Positions 28,301 through 36,399 of a stretch of 64,000 nucleotides of DNA are shown piece after piece. The notes beneath the pieces are model-generated. The model had not been told where the DNA came from. It saw only the letters and a program-made list of their open reading frames with translations, and ran no database searches. Numbering within the stretch: position 1 is the stretch's first letter; every line of letters begins with the position of its first letter. Source of the stretch: Cupriavidus sp. 2SB (lineage in GTDB: Bacteria; Pseudomonadota; Gammaproteobacteria; Burkholderiales; Burkholderiaceae); contig NZ_SCMX01000013.1 of the NCBI RefSeq assembly GCF_005503625.1, positions 50,752-114,751 on the forward strand. The letters run 5' to 3'. The translations under genes were made by a program, and so were the position numbers.

Positions 28301-28513
28301 CGGCCGATCCTGTTGACGGCAGCGACGGCGGTACTGGCCATGATTCCGCTGGCGCGGTCCGTGTTCTGGGGGCCGATGGCGGCCGCCATCATGGGCGGCC
28401 TAATCGTGGCCACGCTGTTGACACTGTTGTTCCTGCCGGCGCTCTATGCCGCGTGGTTCCGGGTTGCACCGCCAGATGGCAATCGGAGCGACCGGGGTGT
28501 GCTGGCGGGCTGA
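25394..28513 (+). CDS. RND efflux transporter permease
   Basis: The 1039-residue inner-membrane pump has the RND layout: helix 1 near residues 20-38, a large periplasmic loop, a helix 2-6 cluster, a second periplasmic loop (about residues 560-870) and helices 8-12. The helix-4 motif ALGLLVDDAIIAVE carries the two Asp residues used for proton transfer. The family's GPLGLIGAAAALLLL and GIIIRN-type (GMIIRNSVILVDQIEQ) motifs lie near the C-terminus. Substrates cannot be told from the sequence; QDEDPPFTFR resembles the smaller hydrophobe/amphiphile exporters such as those induced by organic compounds. It is cotranscribed with its adaptor behind the operator at 23994. Confidence 0.92.
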   Translation: MEHSRFNLSRWALEHQPLTRYLLVVLLIGGLIAFFQLGQDEDPPFTFRVMVVQAYWPGATAEQIAVQVTDKIERQLQEVPYADKIRSFSKPGETTVIFQLADNAPAKDTAQIWYTVRKKIGDIQQTLPQGVRGPFFNDEFGDVYGSIYALSADGFNYKELREYADLVRQDLLRIPAVAKVALIGLQDEKLYIEFNQTRFAQLGLDINAIANQIAEQNNPTGSGVLVTPTDNLQVRVTGQLGDVEDLKNLVLRGPNGIANIRLGDIANVYRGYVDPPVSRMRYNGKDVIGLGISMEKGGDIIALGKELRRVTDRLRGQLPMGIEMEQVQDQPKAVQRSVGEFVHVLIEAVVIVLGVSFVSLGLHTRPLRIDVRPGLVVALTIPLVLAVTFLFMNIFGIGLHKISLGALIIALGLLVDDAIIAVEMMVRKLEEGFSKMEAATFAYTSTAMPMLTGTLITAAGFLPVGLAKSTVGEYTFAIFAVTAMALMLSWLAAVYFTPYLGYLLLKTRTADGGHHEVFDTPFYKGFRKLVHWCVTWRKSVIVITLAMFALGLFAFKFIETQFFPDSSRPELMVELWMPEGTSYREMETVAKRFEEAMRRDEDVDSITTFVANGSPRFYLPLDQIFPQSNVAQVIVMPVTVEKRDPLRRRVERVIATEFPQLRGRVKLLPNGPPVQYPVQFRVIGPDAAVVRKVADQVAAVMADNPKTVGVNDNWNENVKMLRLELDQDKARALGVTTNAVARATQAVLTGVPVGQYRDADKLIDIIMRTPREERDAMSDLNNVLVPTSSGRAVPLTQVARVTLRSEPGVIWRENRDFGITVQSDIVEGIQGPTVTAQINPKLDPIRASLPAGYRITIAGADEESGKAGASIAAQLPLCIFLIFTLLMLQMHSFSRSVMVFLTGPLGLIGAAAALLLLRAPMGFVAQLGITALLGMIIRNSVILVDQIEQDIAAGLPPWEAIVESAVRRCRPILLTAATAVLAMIPLARSVFWGPMAAAIMGGLIVATLLTLLFLPALYAAWFRVAPPDGNRSDRGVLAG

Positions 28514-28531
28514 CGCCGCGCCTGACTCCCC

Positions 28532-28945
28532 TTATTCCGCCAGTTCGAAGACCACATCCTGCGCGCCTTCCCACAGCACCTTGGTGCCGAGGGCGCGCAG
28601 GTTCTCCTTGCCTTCCACGATGGTCAGGAAGTGGTTGCCGGCCAGTTGCCCCATCTTGCTGGCGAAGCAGCAACTGCCATAGGCCAGGATGATCTCGGTC
28701 TCGCTGTAGCCGCCCGGGTAGAACAGGATGTCGCCCACGGACGGGTGGCTGGTGTGGTTTTCGAAGCCCACGCCAAGTTTGAACTCGCCAAGCGGAATCC
28801 AGCAGCCTTCACCACTCCAGCGCACGTGAATCAGTTTCTGCCGATAGGGCAGCAGCTTCATGAAAGCGGCCACGGTTTCGGGCGCGTCCGGGTGGGTCTC
28901 GGCGATGAAGGTGTGCGTGGGGGTGGTGATGCGAAGTTTGGTCAT
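28532..28945 (-). CDS. DUF3830 family protein
   Basis: A 137-residue cytosolic protein from the ATG at 28945, where MTKLRITT begins. The open frame upstream only reads through the repeat element. The sequence alternates short strands (LRITTPTHTFIAE, HVRWSGEGCWIPLG, DILFYPGGYSETEIILAYG), giving a compact beta-barrel-like pattern. DUF3830 proteins are thought to have a cyclophilin-like fold; their biochemical role is not established. As in other genomes it lies in an operon with a peptide-type ABC transporter and an amidase, pointing to processing of a transported amide or ureido compound. It is the last gene of the dpp-type operon, separated from the amidase by repeat copy 1. Confidence 0.78.
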   Translation of the reverse strand: MTKLRITTPTHTFIAETHPDAPETVAAFMKLLPYRQKLIHVRWSGEGCWIPLGEFKLGVGFENHTSHPSVGDILFYPGGYSETEIILAYGSCCFASKMGQLAGNHFLTIVEGKENLRALGTKVLWEGAQDVVFELAE

Positions 28946-28972
28946 ATTGTTGGTTATCCCGTTCGGTTTGCT

Positions 28973-29094
28973 CCCCTCTCCCACTTGTGGGAGAGGGGCG
29001 GGGGAGAGGGCAAGCGGTTCAAATTGCGACAGGTCGGCAAGCAGAGCCTCGATGCCCTCTCCCCCGGCCCCTCTCCCGCGATGCGGGAGAGGGG
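28973..29094 (+). repeat. CCCCTCTCCC-type composite repeat, copy 1
   Basis: Two short hairpins, each built from CCCCTCTCCC paired with GGGAGAGGGG, flank a middle part that reads CGGTTCAAATTGCGACAGG followed by TCGGCAAGCAGA. The 122-bp unit is repeated at 34371-34492 in the same orientation and at 37685-37802 inverted. It is a REP/BIME-like palindromic element sitting between DUF3830 and the amidase inside one operon, where it could stabilise or attenuate mRNA. Confidence 0.85.
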
Positions 29095-29124
29095 AGGAAA
29101 CAGATGGCATTGCGGAACCCTAAC

Positions 29125-30315
29125 TCACACCAACGCCGTCATCAACACCTCCGCCACCGCAATCAAGCTCCTGTCACTCCCCTTCGGACCGATCAGCGAA
29201 ATCCCCAGCGGTGCGCCATCGCGGCCGGACAGTGGCAGGCTCAGTTGCGGGAAGCCCGACATCGGCGTCAGGCACAGCGTATGCGCAGCAGCGGTGCGAT
29301 AGTCTTCGAGGGATTCCATCGGCGCGGAGCGCAGCGGTGCAATGTCGGGCATCGTGGGCAGCACGAGGATGCTGTCGTGACCGAGCAATCGGCCCAGATG
29401 AACGATGAACTCGTTGCGGACCGTGGTCGAGTGCGTGAACTGGGCCTGTGTCACGCCCTTGCTGAAGGCGAAACGGCCCGCCACATCCGGGCCGAGTTGC
29501 AAGCCGTAGTTCTCGATCAGCGCGCCATCGGCCTGCCACGCTTCCCATCCCTGCACATAGCGGAACGCCCAGTACAGGTCCGACAGCGGACGGTCGGCCA
29601 CATCGACGGGCACAGCCTTGCCAAACACCGCTTCGATCCGCGCCACGGTTGGCGCCAATGCCGCGCGCGCTTCAGGGGTGGGCAGTTCGAACAGGTCGGA
29701 GGCGAGCAGCAGCTTGGGTTTGGCGGGCAGCGGATCGCCATCGGCACCGAGCAACACATCTGCCACGCGGGCAAACGTGGCGATGTCTCGCGCGAAGAAT
29801 CCGCAGGTATCGAGCGATTCGCACAGCGGCATGACCTGTTCCAGCGAGATGCGGCCATGCGTGGGACGGATGCCGAACAGTCCGCAGTGGCTGGCCGGTG
29901 CCCGCACCGAGCCGCCTGTGTCGGTGCCGAGCGCGAAATCCGCCAGCCGGTTCGATACCGCCGAGGCCGATCCAGACGACGAGCCCCCCGTGATGCGATC
30001 CGGCGCCGCACCGTTGTAGGGGCCGCCGTAGTGATAGTTCTGGCCGTTCATCGAGAACGCGAGTTCATCGGTATGCACCTTGCCGACGAACGTGGCGCCC
30101 GCATCGAGCAGCTTCTGGACCGTTGGTGCGGTAGAGGTCTTGATGCCCGAGCGCGCCAGTACATGCGGATTGCCGCCGCCAGTGGGATAGCCGGCAACAT
30201 CGAACAGATCCTTCACAGCGAAGGTCAGACCTTGCAGGGGCCCGGTCGCACTGTTTGGCACATCGACATCGGGGTAGGGCAGGAAGGCGCGGGCGGGATG
30301 GGTAGCCAGGCTCAT
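29125..30315 (-). CDS. Amidase, amidase-signature family
   Basis: This hydrolase cleaves a C-N amide bond using the Ser-cisSer-Lys triad. From the ATG at 30315 it has 396 residues. K35 lies in FAVKDLFDVAG, the cis-Ser S112 in ITGGSSSGSA, and the nucleophile S136 in LGTDTGGSVRAP; the 24-residue spacing is characteristic. The compact length and GYPTGGGNP insertion resemble the AtzE-like and plant AMI1-like subgroup. The substrate is unknown; the context of a dipeptide-type ABC transporter, a carbamoylase-type hydrolase and DUF3830 suggests it acts on the imported compound or its breakdown product. It follows the ATPase gene by 44 bases and is followed by repeat copy 1 and DUF3830. Confidence 0.88.
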   Translation of the reverse strand: MSLATHPARAFLPYPDVDVPNSATGPLQGLTFAVKDLFDVAGYPTGGGNPHVLARSGIKTSTAPTVQKLLDAGATFVGKVHTDELAFSMNGQNYHYGGPYNGAAPDRITGGSSSGSASAVSNRLADFALGTDTGGSVRAPASHCGLFGIRPTHGRISLEQVMPLCESLDTCGFFARDIATFARVADVLLGADGDPLPAKPKLLLASDLFELPTPEARAALAPTVARIEAVFGKAVPVDVADRPLSDLYWAFRYVQGWEAWQADGALIENYGLQLGPDVAGRFAFSKGVTQAQFTHSTTVRNEFIVHLGRLLGHDSILVLPTMPDIAPLRSAPMESLEDYRTAAAHTLCLTPMSGFPQLSLPLSGRDGAPLGISLIGPKGSDRSLIAVAEVLMTALV

Positions 30316-30359
30316 GGTGTCGGGCGGTCCTTGTGGCGATAAGACGGAAAAAAGTGGAG

Positions 30360-31370
30360 TCAGGCAGCGCATTCGCTGACGGCGGGCGCCTCGACCAGCG
30401 TGCAGCTCACGCGGTGGCCGTTGCCGAGCGAGACCGCGCCCGGCACATCGGCCATACATTCCGCGCGAGCATGCGCGCAGCGCGGCGCAAACGTGCACCC
30501 CGGCGGCAGCGCGGCGAGATCGGGCGGCGCGCCGCCGATGGTCTGCAGGCGCTGGCCACGGTCCATGCCGTGCTGGCGGCTTTGCAGTAGTGCGATGGTG
30601 TACGGGTGGCGTGCGTCGCGCAGCAGCGTGCGGATCGGGCCTTCCTCGACAATGCGCCCGCCATACATCACGGCCACGCGATCGGCGATCTCCACGGCGG
30701 CGCCGATATCGTGCGTGACAAATACGATCGACAGCCCCAACTCGCGCTGGAGTTCCCGCAGCAGGATCAACACCTGGATCTGCACGGTGGCATCGAGCGC
30801 CGTGGTCGGCTCATCGGCCAGCAGGATCTTCGGCTGTGCGGACAGTGCGAGGGCGATCATCGCCCGCTGGCGCATGCCGCCCGACATTTCATGCGGATAA
30901 GCGGCCAGGCGACGCTCCGGACTTGGGATGCGCACGGCTTCGAGCGCCTTGAGCGCCAGCGCCTGGGCTTCGGTCTTCGACACCTTGCGATGCGTGCGGA
31001 TGCATTCGACGATCTGCTGGCCTACCGTATAAACCGGATCGAGCGCGAGCAGCGGCTCCTGGAACACCATCGCCACGGTGCCGCCGCGCAGGCGGGCCAG
31101 CGCGCGTTTGTCGAGCGCGAGCACGTCTTGATTGTCGACACGAATCTGACCGGTCATCCTGGTACGACGCGGCGGATGCAGGCGCATCATCGCGCGCAGC
31201 GTCACGCTCTTGCCGGAACCGGATTCGCCAATCAGTGCGACGGCTTCGCCGGGGGCGACATCGAGCGATACGCCGTTGACGGCGCGGATGGTCTTGCCGC
31301 CGCCCGAGAACGTGACATGCAGATCGCGGACGGAGATGGCAGACGCGGAAGCAGTGGGGTCTTGAGACAT
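30360..31370 (-). CDS. ABC transporter ATP-binding protein, DppD type
   Basis: One of two ATPases of the peptide/nickel-type importer. Length 336 from the ATG at 31370. The domain has Walker A IGESGSGKS, signature MSGGMRQRAMIA, Walker B ILLADEPTTALD and the H loop VFVTHDIGAA. The C-terminal extension PPDLAALPPGCTFAPRCAHA with conserved cysteines is the iron-sulfur/oligopeptide-family tail common to DppD/OppD. It forms a heterodimer with the DppF-type ATPase upstream and drives DppBC. In the usual gene order DppD precedes DppF; here it follows. Upstream frame extension to 31754 is antisense noise within the neighbour. Confidence 0.9.
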   Translation of the reverse strand: MSQDPTASASAISVRDLHVTFSGGGKTIRAVNGVSLDVAPGEAVALIGESGSGKSVTLRAMMRLHPPRRTRMTGQIRVDNQDVLALDKRALARLRGGTVAMVFQEPLLALDPVYTVGQQIVECIRTHRKVSKTEAQALALKALEAVRIPSPERRLAAYPHEMSGGMRQRAMIALALSAQPKILLADEPTTALDATVQIQVLILLRELQRELGLSIVFVTHDIGAAVEIADRVAVMYGGRIVEEGPIRTLLRDARHPYTIALLQSRQHGMDRGQRLQTIGGAPPDLAALPPGCTFAPRCAHARAECMADVPGAVSLGNGHRVSCTLVEAPAVSECAA

Positions 31371-31387
31371 GATGGTTCTCCGCGTGG

Positions 31388-32470
31388 TCAAGGCGTGGCC
31401 GCGTGCAGGCCGGGCGTCATGCGGCGCAGCGGCAGCGAGTGGCCGCCATCGGGCATCGCCATCAGGCAGGACACCGGATGGCCGGCCAGCGCGTCGGACA
31501 GCGTCGGCGTGCGGCGCTCGCAAACCGGCTCGGCGCGGGCGCAACGCGGATGAAAACTGCATCCGGGTGGCGGATCGATCGGATTGGGGGGATCGCCAGC
31601 CAGTGGCGCGGCCAGCGTGCGGTGGTCGGGGTCCATCGACGGCATCGACGCCAGCAACGCGCGTGTGTACGGATGCGCGGGATTGGCGTAGACGGATTCC
31701 GTATCGCCAATCTCCACGACCTTGCCGAGATACATCACCATCACGCGATCGCACAGATAGCGGATCACGTTGAGATCGTGGCTGATGAAGACGTAGGTCA
31801 GGTCGAACTCGGCCTTCAGATCGAGCAGCAGGTTCAGCACCTGGGCCTCGACCGATTTGTCGAGCGCGGAGACGGCTTCATCGAGAATCACCAGCCGGGG
31901 CCGCAGCGACAGCGCCCGCGCAATGTTCACGCGCTGACGCTGGCCGCCCGAGAGTTCGTGCGGATAGCGGCCCGCAAAGCGCTTCGGCTCCAGCCCCACG
32001 CGCTCCAGCAGATAGCGCGCCCGCTCGGTGGCTTCCTTTGCTGGCACACCATGGACGCGCGGCGTGAAGGCAATCGATTCCTCGATGGTCAGGCGCGGGT
32101 TCAGCGATGAGTAGCTGTCCTGGAACACCATCTGCACCTGGCTGCGGAAAGCTTTTAGCGGCAACTGTGCAGAGCCCACGCCCTGTGCGTCGAAGATCAG
32201 CTCGCCACGATCCTGTGGCGTGAGCTGCATCAGCAGGCGCGCGGTGGTGGACTTGCCGCAGCCGGATTCACCCACCACGCCAAGCGTCTCGCCTTTCAAT
32301 ACATCGAAGCTCACGCCATCGACGGCGCGTACTACGCCGCCCTTGCGCAGCGGCACGGGTGATTTCAGCGGGAAATGCTTGACGAGGTCGCGCGCGATGA
32401 CCAGTGGTTGTGCCGGGCCGCCAATGTCGACGGCGGGTGCGGCGGGCAGGGGAGCAAGCGTATCGGTCAT
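31388..32470 (-). CDS. ABC transporter ATP-binding protein, DppF type
   Basis: Second ATPase of the importer, 360 residues from the ATG at 32470. The lead-in VKHFPLKSPVPLRKGGVVRAVDGVSFDV is typical of DppF/OppF. Walker A is VGESGCGKST, the signature LSGGQRQRVNIA and Walker B LVILDEAVSALDKS, then YVFISHDLNVIRYL. PPPGCSFHPRCARAEPVC is the Cys-containing tail. Only two bases separate the stop of the permease DppC-type gene from this start, and 17 separate it from the next ATPase gene, so all five transporter genes are one operon. Confidence 0.9.
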   Translation of the reverse strand: MTDTLAPLPAAPAVDIGGPAQPLVIARDLVKHFPLKSPVPLRKGGVVRAVDGVSFDVLKGETLGVVGESGCGKSTTARLLMQLTPQDRGELIFDAQGVGSAQLPLKAFRSQVQMVFQDSYSSLNPRLTIEESIAFTPRVHGVPAKEATERARYLLERVGLEPKRFAGRYPHELSGGQRQRVNIARALSLRPRLVILDEAVSALDKSVEAQVLNLLLDLKAEFDLTYVFISHDLNVIRYLCDRVMVMYLGKVVEIGDTESVYANPAHPYTRALLASMPSMDPDHRTLAAPLAGDPPNPIDPPPGCSFHPRCARAEPVCERRTPTLSDALAGHPVSCLMAMPDGGHSLPLRRMTPGLHAATP

Positions 32471-32472
32471 GT

Positions 32473-33360
32473 TCACTCCTTGATTTCCATGGCCGAGCGG
32501 ATGCCGTCGGCCAGCAGGTTGAACGAGATCGACGTCAGGAAAATCATCGCGCCGGGCAGGGCCGCGACCCACGGCTGCGTGTAGATGGCCGTGCGCAGCG
32601 TGTTCAGCATCAGGCCCCATTCGGGTTCGGGCGGCTTCACGCCGAGGCCGAGGAAGGACAGCCCCGATGCGAGGATCATCGACACGGAAATCAAGCTCGT
32701 CGCGTAGACAAAGATCGGGCCGAGCACATTGTTGAGTACATGCGCGCGCACGATGGTCAGCGACGACGCGCCGGATGCGCGTGCGGCATCGACGAATTCG
32801 CGATTGCGCACCTGCGTGGTCACGCTCTCCGCCACGCGCACGATCTGCGGAATGAAGACGATGGTTAGTGACAGCAGTGCGTTACCCACGCCCGCGCCCA
32901 GCGTGCCCGACAGCGCAATCGCCAGCAGCACGGAGGGGAAGGCGTACAGCACATCGGTCAGTCGCATGATCACGGTGTTGGTCCAGCCACCCGCGTAGCC
33001 CGCCACGATGCCGATGGCGCTGCCAATCACAAAGGCCAGCAGGACCGGCGTGATGCCCATGAACAGCGAGAGCCGTCCGCCAAGCATCAGGCGCGACAGC
33101 ATGTCGCGGCCCAGTTCGTCGGTGCCGAGCGGATAGCCTTCGAAGCCGATGGGCTTGAGCCGCTTCAGGATCGACGAGGCGTACGGATCCGCCGGCATCA
33201 ATGCAGGGGCGAAGATTGCCATCACGATCAGTGCCAGCAGAATCAGTGCGGCAAACATCGCGAGCTTGTTGCGCAGCAGTCGGCGACCGACCGTGCTCCA
33301 GTAACCGGGCGAGCGCTCCACCGGCAGCGCGGCCACGCCCTTGTTCAGCGTCATTTCCAT
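32473..33360 (-). CDS. ABC transporter permease, DppC type
   Basis: A 295-residue inner-membrane permease. It has an N-terminal cytosolic/helix-1 region (LLRNKLAMFAALILLALIVMAIF), a periplasmic segment with DPYASSILKRLKPIGFEGYPLGTDELGRDMLSRLMLG carrying the family's TDELGRD motif, and helices to the C-terminus. The EAA loop that contacts the ATPases is RNREFVDAARASGASSLTIVRAHVLNN. It pairs with the DppB-type permease 12 bases upstream. The start at 33360 is preceded by a weak site. Confidence 0.9.
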   Translation of the reverse strand: MEMTLNKGVAALPVERSPGYWSTVGRRLLRNKLAMFAALILLALIVMAIFAPALMPADPYASSILKRLKPIGFEGYPLGTDELGRDMLSRLMLGGRLSLFMGITPVLLAFVIGSAIGIVAGYAGGWTNTVIMRLTDVLYAFPSVLLAIALSGTLGAGVGNALLSLTIVFIPQIVRVAESVTTQVRNREFVDAARASGASSLTIVRAHVLNNVLGPIFVYATSLISVSMILASGLSFLGLGVKPPEPEWGLMLNTLRTAIYTQPWVAALPGAMIFLTSISFNLLADGIRSAMEIKE

Positions 33361-33372
33361 GGCGGTGCCTCC

Positions 33373-34323
33373 TTAGTTGCGTTGGATGCGCGGATCGAAC
33401 AGCGTCTGCAGCGCGTCGACCACGAGGTTGAGCATCACGAAGAACACGGCCAGGATCAGGATCGTGCCTTGCAGTAGCGGAAAATCGCGCTGAAAGATCG
33501 CTGCGTTCAGCAGGAAGCCCGTACCGGGCCACGAGAACACCGTCTCGATCAGGATCGAGCCGCCCAGCAGGTAGCCGAGTTGCAGACCCATCACGGACAG
33601 CGCCGTGGGTGCCACGTTCTTGACCACATGGCGGAACACGGCGATGTCGGATAGCCCGCGCGCGCGTAGCCCGACGATGAATTCGTTAGAGAGAATTTCA
33701 GCGACCAGGGCGCGGATGGTGCGGGCAACGATGCCCATGGGGATCACGGACATCGTGACGGCCGGCAGGATCAGGTACTGGATATGCTCCCAGTCCCACG
33801 TCCAGTCGCCCGAGCCGCCGGGGCCTGCGCCGGTTGCGGGCAGCCAGCCCAGCACCACCGAGAAGGCGATCACCAGCACCATGCCCAGCCAGTAGTGGGG
33901 GATGCTGACGCCGAGCACCGAGATGAATGAGGCGACGCGGTCGGACACCGAATCGCGCATATAGCCCGCGACAAAACCGAACAGGCAACCAAACGTGAAG
34001 CCGATCAACGTAGCTACCGTGGCGAGACGAATCGAGTTGATCACTGCCTTCGACACTTCGGCCATCACGGGCCGGTTCGTGGCGATCGATGTACCCAGGT
34101 CGCCGTGCAGCGCGCGCACCAGCCAGTGGATGAATTGTTCGAGGAAGGGCTTGTCGAAGCCGTACAGCGCAGTCAGTTGCAGGCGCAGTTCTTCAGAGGC
34201 ATCCGGCGGCAGCACCGAGACCAGTGGATCGCCGGGCGCAATGTGGACCAGCGAGAAGCAGAGCAGGGCGACCCCAAGCAGGATCGGCAACGCATACACG
34301 ATGCGGCGGAGCAGGTAGGTCAT
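33373..34323 (-). CDS. ABC transporter permease, DppB type
   Basis: A 316-residue permease with six predicted helices. MTYLLRRIVYALPILLGVALLCFSLVHIAPGDP is the standard DppB start, with the APGDP motif. The EAA-type loop is LSNEFIVGLRARGLSDIAVFRHVVKN. The segment VFSWPGTGFLL also belongs to the family. It forms the channel together with the DppC-type protein. It lies 199 bases after the solute-binding protein gene, a gap occupied by repeat copy 2 rather than by a promoter that I can recognise. Confidence 0.9.
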   Translation of the reverse strand: MTYLLRRIVYALPILLGVALLCFSLVHIAPGDPLVSVLPPDASEELRLQLTALYGFDKPFLEQFIHWLVRALHGDLGTSIATNRPVMAEVSKAVINSIRLATVATLIGFTFGCLFGFVAGYMRDSVSDRVASFISVLGVSIPHYWLGMVLVIAFSVVLGWLPATGAGPGGSGDWTWDWEHIQYLILPAVTMSVIPMGIVARTIRALVAEILSNEFIVGLRARGLSDIAVFRHVVKNVAPTALSVMGLQLGYLLGGSILIETVFSWPGTGFLLNAAIFQRDFPLLQGTILILAVFFVMLNLVVDALQTLFDPRIQRN

Positions 34324-34370
34324 GGGCGGTGGCCGGCTGTGGGGTGAACCAATATTGTTTGAACTCGGTT

Positions 34371-34492
34371 CCCCTCTCCCGCTTGCGGGAGAGGGGTAGG
34401 GGAGAGGGCCAGCGGTTCAAACATGCGATATGTCGGCAAGCAGAACGACATGCCCTCTCCCCCAGCCCCTCTCCCGTTGCACGGGAGAGGGG
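34371..34492 (+). repeat. CCCCTCTCCC-type composite repeat, copy 2
   Basis: 122 bp, same orientation as copy 1. Two terminal hairpins CCCCTCTCCC/GGGAGAGGGG surround CGGTTCAAACATGCGATA and TGTCGGCAAGCAGA. It separates the abundant solute-binding protein gene from the permease genes, the position where such elements commonly stabilise upstream mRNA or reduce read-through. Confidence 0.85.
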
Positions 34493-34522
34493 GGCAAACC
34501 AGCGGGAGATGACAACCCCGCC

Positions 34523-36208
34523 TCAATCCATCGACATCGTCGCGATATCGATAAACCAGCTTTGTGGCTGCACCACGCCCTTCACCTTCTTCGAGATCGC
34601 GCGCGGGCCCACGTCATGGGCGATCAGCACGAACGGCGATTCCTCGACGATGCGCGCATGCAGCTTGGCCAGTGCAGCGTCGCGGTCTTTTTCACCAAAG
34701 GAGGTGCGTGCGGTCTCGATCAGCTTGTCGAACTCGGCGTTGCCAAAGAAGCCCCAGTTGTTCGAGACCGGTGGCTGCGTCTTGGTGCTGACGAAACGGA
34801 CCATGGCGAAGAACGGGTCCATCGCGGCAAAGCTCACGTTGATGGCATTGGCGCCGTGGGCGCTGGCGTCTTTGGCGCCGATGCGCCAGTTCGTGAACAG
34901 TGTGTTCCACTCCACGACATCGAAGTCCACGTCGAAGAAGCACTCCTTCAGGTTCTGCTGCACGTACTCGTTCATCGGCAGCGGCTGCATCTGGCCAGAG
35001 CCCGATGCCGAGACCTGTACCTTGACCTTCACCGGCTTGGCCGCCGAGAAACCGGCCTCGGTCATCAGCTTGCGGGCGGCGGCGGGGTCGTACTTGATGT
35101 CGAACTTCGGATTGCCCCACCACGGGTTTCCGGCTTCGACAATGCCATTGGCCTCCGCCATGTAGCCACCCAGCAGCGTTTTCAGACCAGAGCGATTCAC
35201 GCAGAGGTTGGCGGCCTGGCGCACGCGCTTGTCGAGCCAAGGCGAGTTCGGTGCGAACGAGAGCTGCCACGGCCACATATGCGGCTGCGCGTTGGCATAG
35301 ACCTCGAAGCCGCGGCTCTTGATCTGTGCGACGGCATCGGGTGCCGGTGCTTCGATCCAGTCGACCTGGCCGGACAGCAGCGCGGCGGTGCGCGCGTTGG
35401 CTTCAGGCATCGGCAGCATCACTACCTTGTCGATCTTCGGCACGCGTTTGGCGTCCCAGTACGACGCATTCTTCGCCAGTTCCAGACGCTCGCGCGGCAC
35501 GAAGCGCGTCATCTTGAACGGACCCGTGCCGGAGGCATCGGCAGCAAAGGCCACCCATGCCTGCTTGCTGCGCTCGGCAGCATCGGTGACGGAGGCCGGC
35601 ACGGACGCGAACTTCTTCTCCCATTGCGTGGGCGAGGCCATGAACAGGTTCGACACGTTGTATGGCACGAACGAATCCGGCTCGGACGTAACCAGTTCCA
35701 CGGTCAGGTCGTCGATCTTCTTCGCACTGCGCAGCGTGGGCATGCGCGAGGCGGTCACGCCCACCTGGCTGGCATCGAATTGCTTGGCGGTCTTGTCGAG
35801 CACCTTGTTGACGTTCCAGACCACGGCGTCTGCATTGAAGGCGGAGCCATCGTGGAACTTCACGCCGGGACGCAGCTTGAACACCCACTTCGTCTTGTCC
35901 TTGTCGTCGACCTTCCATTCGGTGGCGAGATCAGGAATCAGCAGGCTCGGTCCGTTGCTCTTCGAGAGATCCCACTGCGTGAGCGCGTCGTACATCGGAA
36001 TGCCGGTAAAGCGATTGCCCTCGAAGCCCTGGTCGGGCTGGCCGAGGGTGCGGGGGATATCGGCGGCGGTCATGCCGATGCGCAGCGTTTTCTCGGCCAT
36101 CGCGATACCGGGCAGGGCGAGTAGCGAGAGTGCGACGGCGGTAGAGACGCAACGGATCGTGGTGGAGAAACCTTTCGCGCGGGAAGACGTGGGGTGGGTC
36201 ACAGGCAT
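34523..36208 (-). CDS. ABC transporter substrate-binding protein, dipeptide/oligopeptide type (SBP family 5)
   Basis: A periplasmic binding protein of 561 residues. The ATG at 36208 follows AGGAG. The signal peptide has a charged start, the hydrophobic run STAVALSLLALPGIAMA and cleavage before EKTLRIGM. The SBP_bac_5 fold is recognised by PDLATEWKVDDKDKTKWVFKLRPGVKFHDGSAFNADAVVW, in shortened form LATEWKV, VKFHDGSAFNADAV, and the later YANAQPHMWPWQLSFAPN stretch. The ligand is not deducible; the surrounding amidases and carbamoylase-type hydrolase suggest an amide- or ureido-bearing compound rather than simple peptides. First gene of the seven-gene operon; the 191-bp gap to the divergent hydrolase should contain the promoters. 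Confidence 0.88.
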   Translation of the reverse strand: MPVTHPTSSRAKGFSTTIRCVSTAVALSLLALPGIAMAEKTLRIGMTAADIPRTLGQPDQGFEGNRFTGIPMYDALTQWDLSKSNGPSLLIPDLATEWKVDDKDKTKWVFKLRPGVKFHDGSAFNADAVVWNVNKVLDKTAKQFDASQVGVTASRMPTLRSAKKIDDLTVELVTSEPDSFVPYNVSNLFMASPTQWEKKFASVPASVTDAAERSKQAWVAFAADASGTGPFKMTRFVPRERLELAKNASYWDAKRVPKIDKVVMLPMPEANARTAALLSGQVDWIEAPAPDAVAQIKSRGFEVYANAQPHMWPWQLSFAPNSPWLDKRVRQAANLCVNRSGLKTLLGGYMAEANGIVEAGNPWWGNPKFDIKYDPAAARKLMTEAGFSAAKPVKVKVQVSASGSGQMQPLPMNEYVQQNLKECFFDVDFDVVEWNTLFTNWRIGAKDASAHGANAINVSFAAMDPFFAMVRFVSTKTQPPVSNNWGFFGNAEFDKLIETARTSFGEKDRDAALAKLHARIVEESPFVLIAHDVGPRAISKKVKGVVQPQSWFIDIATMSMD

Positions 36209-36399
36209 GGCTCCTGATGGATGGGGATGAACGTCCGATGGTGCGGATGGGGTGATGACAGGGTGCTGCGTTCGATCTAGCAAGTGATGTGCCAGTAGCC
36301 ATGCACCATCGCAAACGCCTTCGCTAATCCATGCGGCGTGGTCTGGATCTTGCTGAAGCAGTGCACCTCCTACGCTCACCCACTGCAGACAACCAAGAC

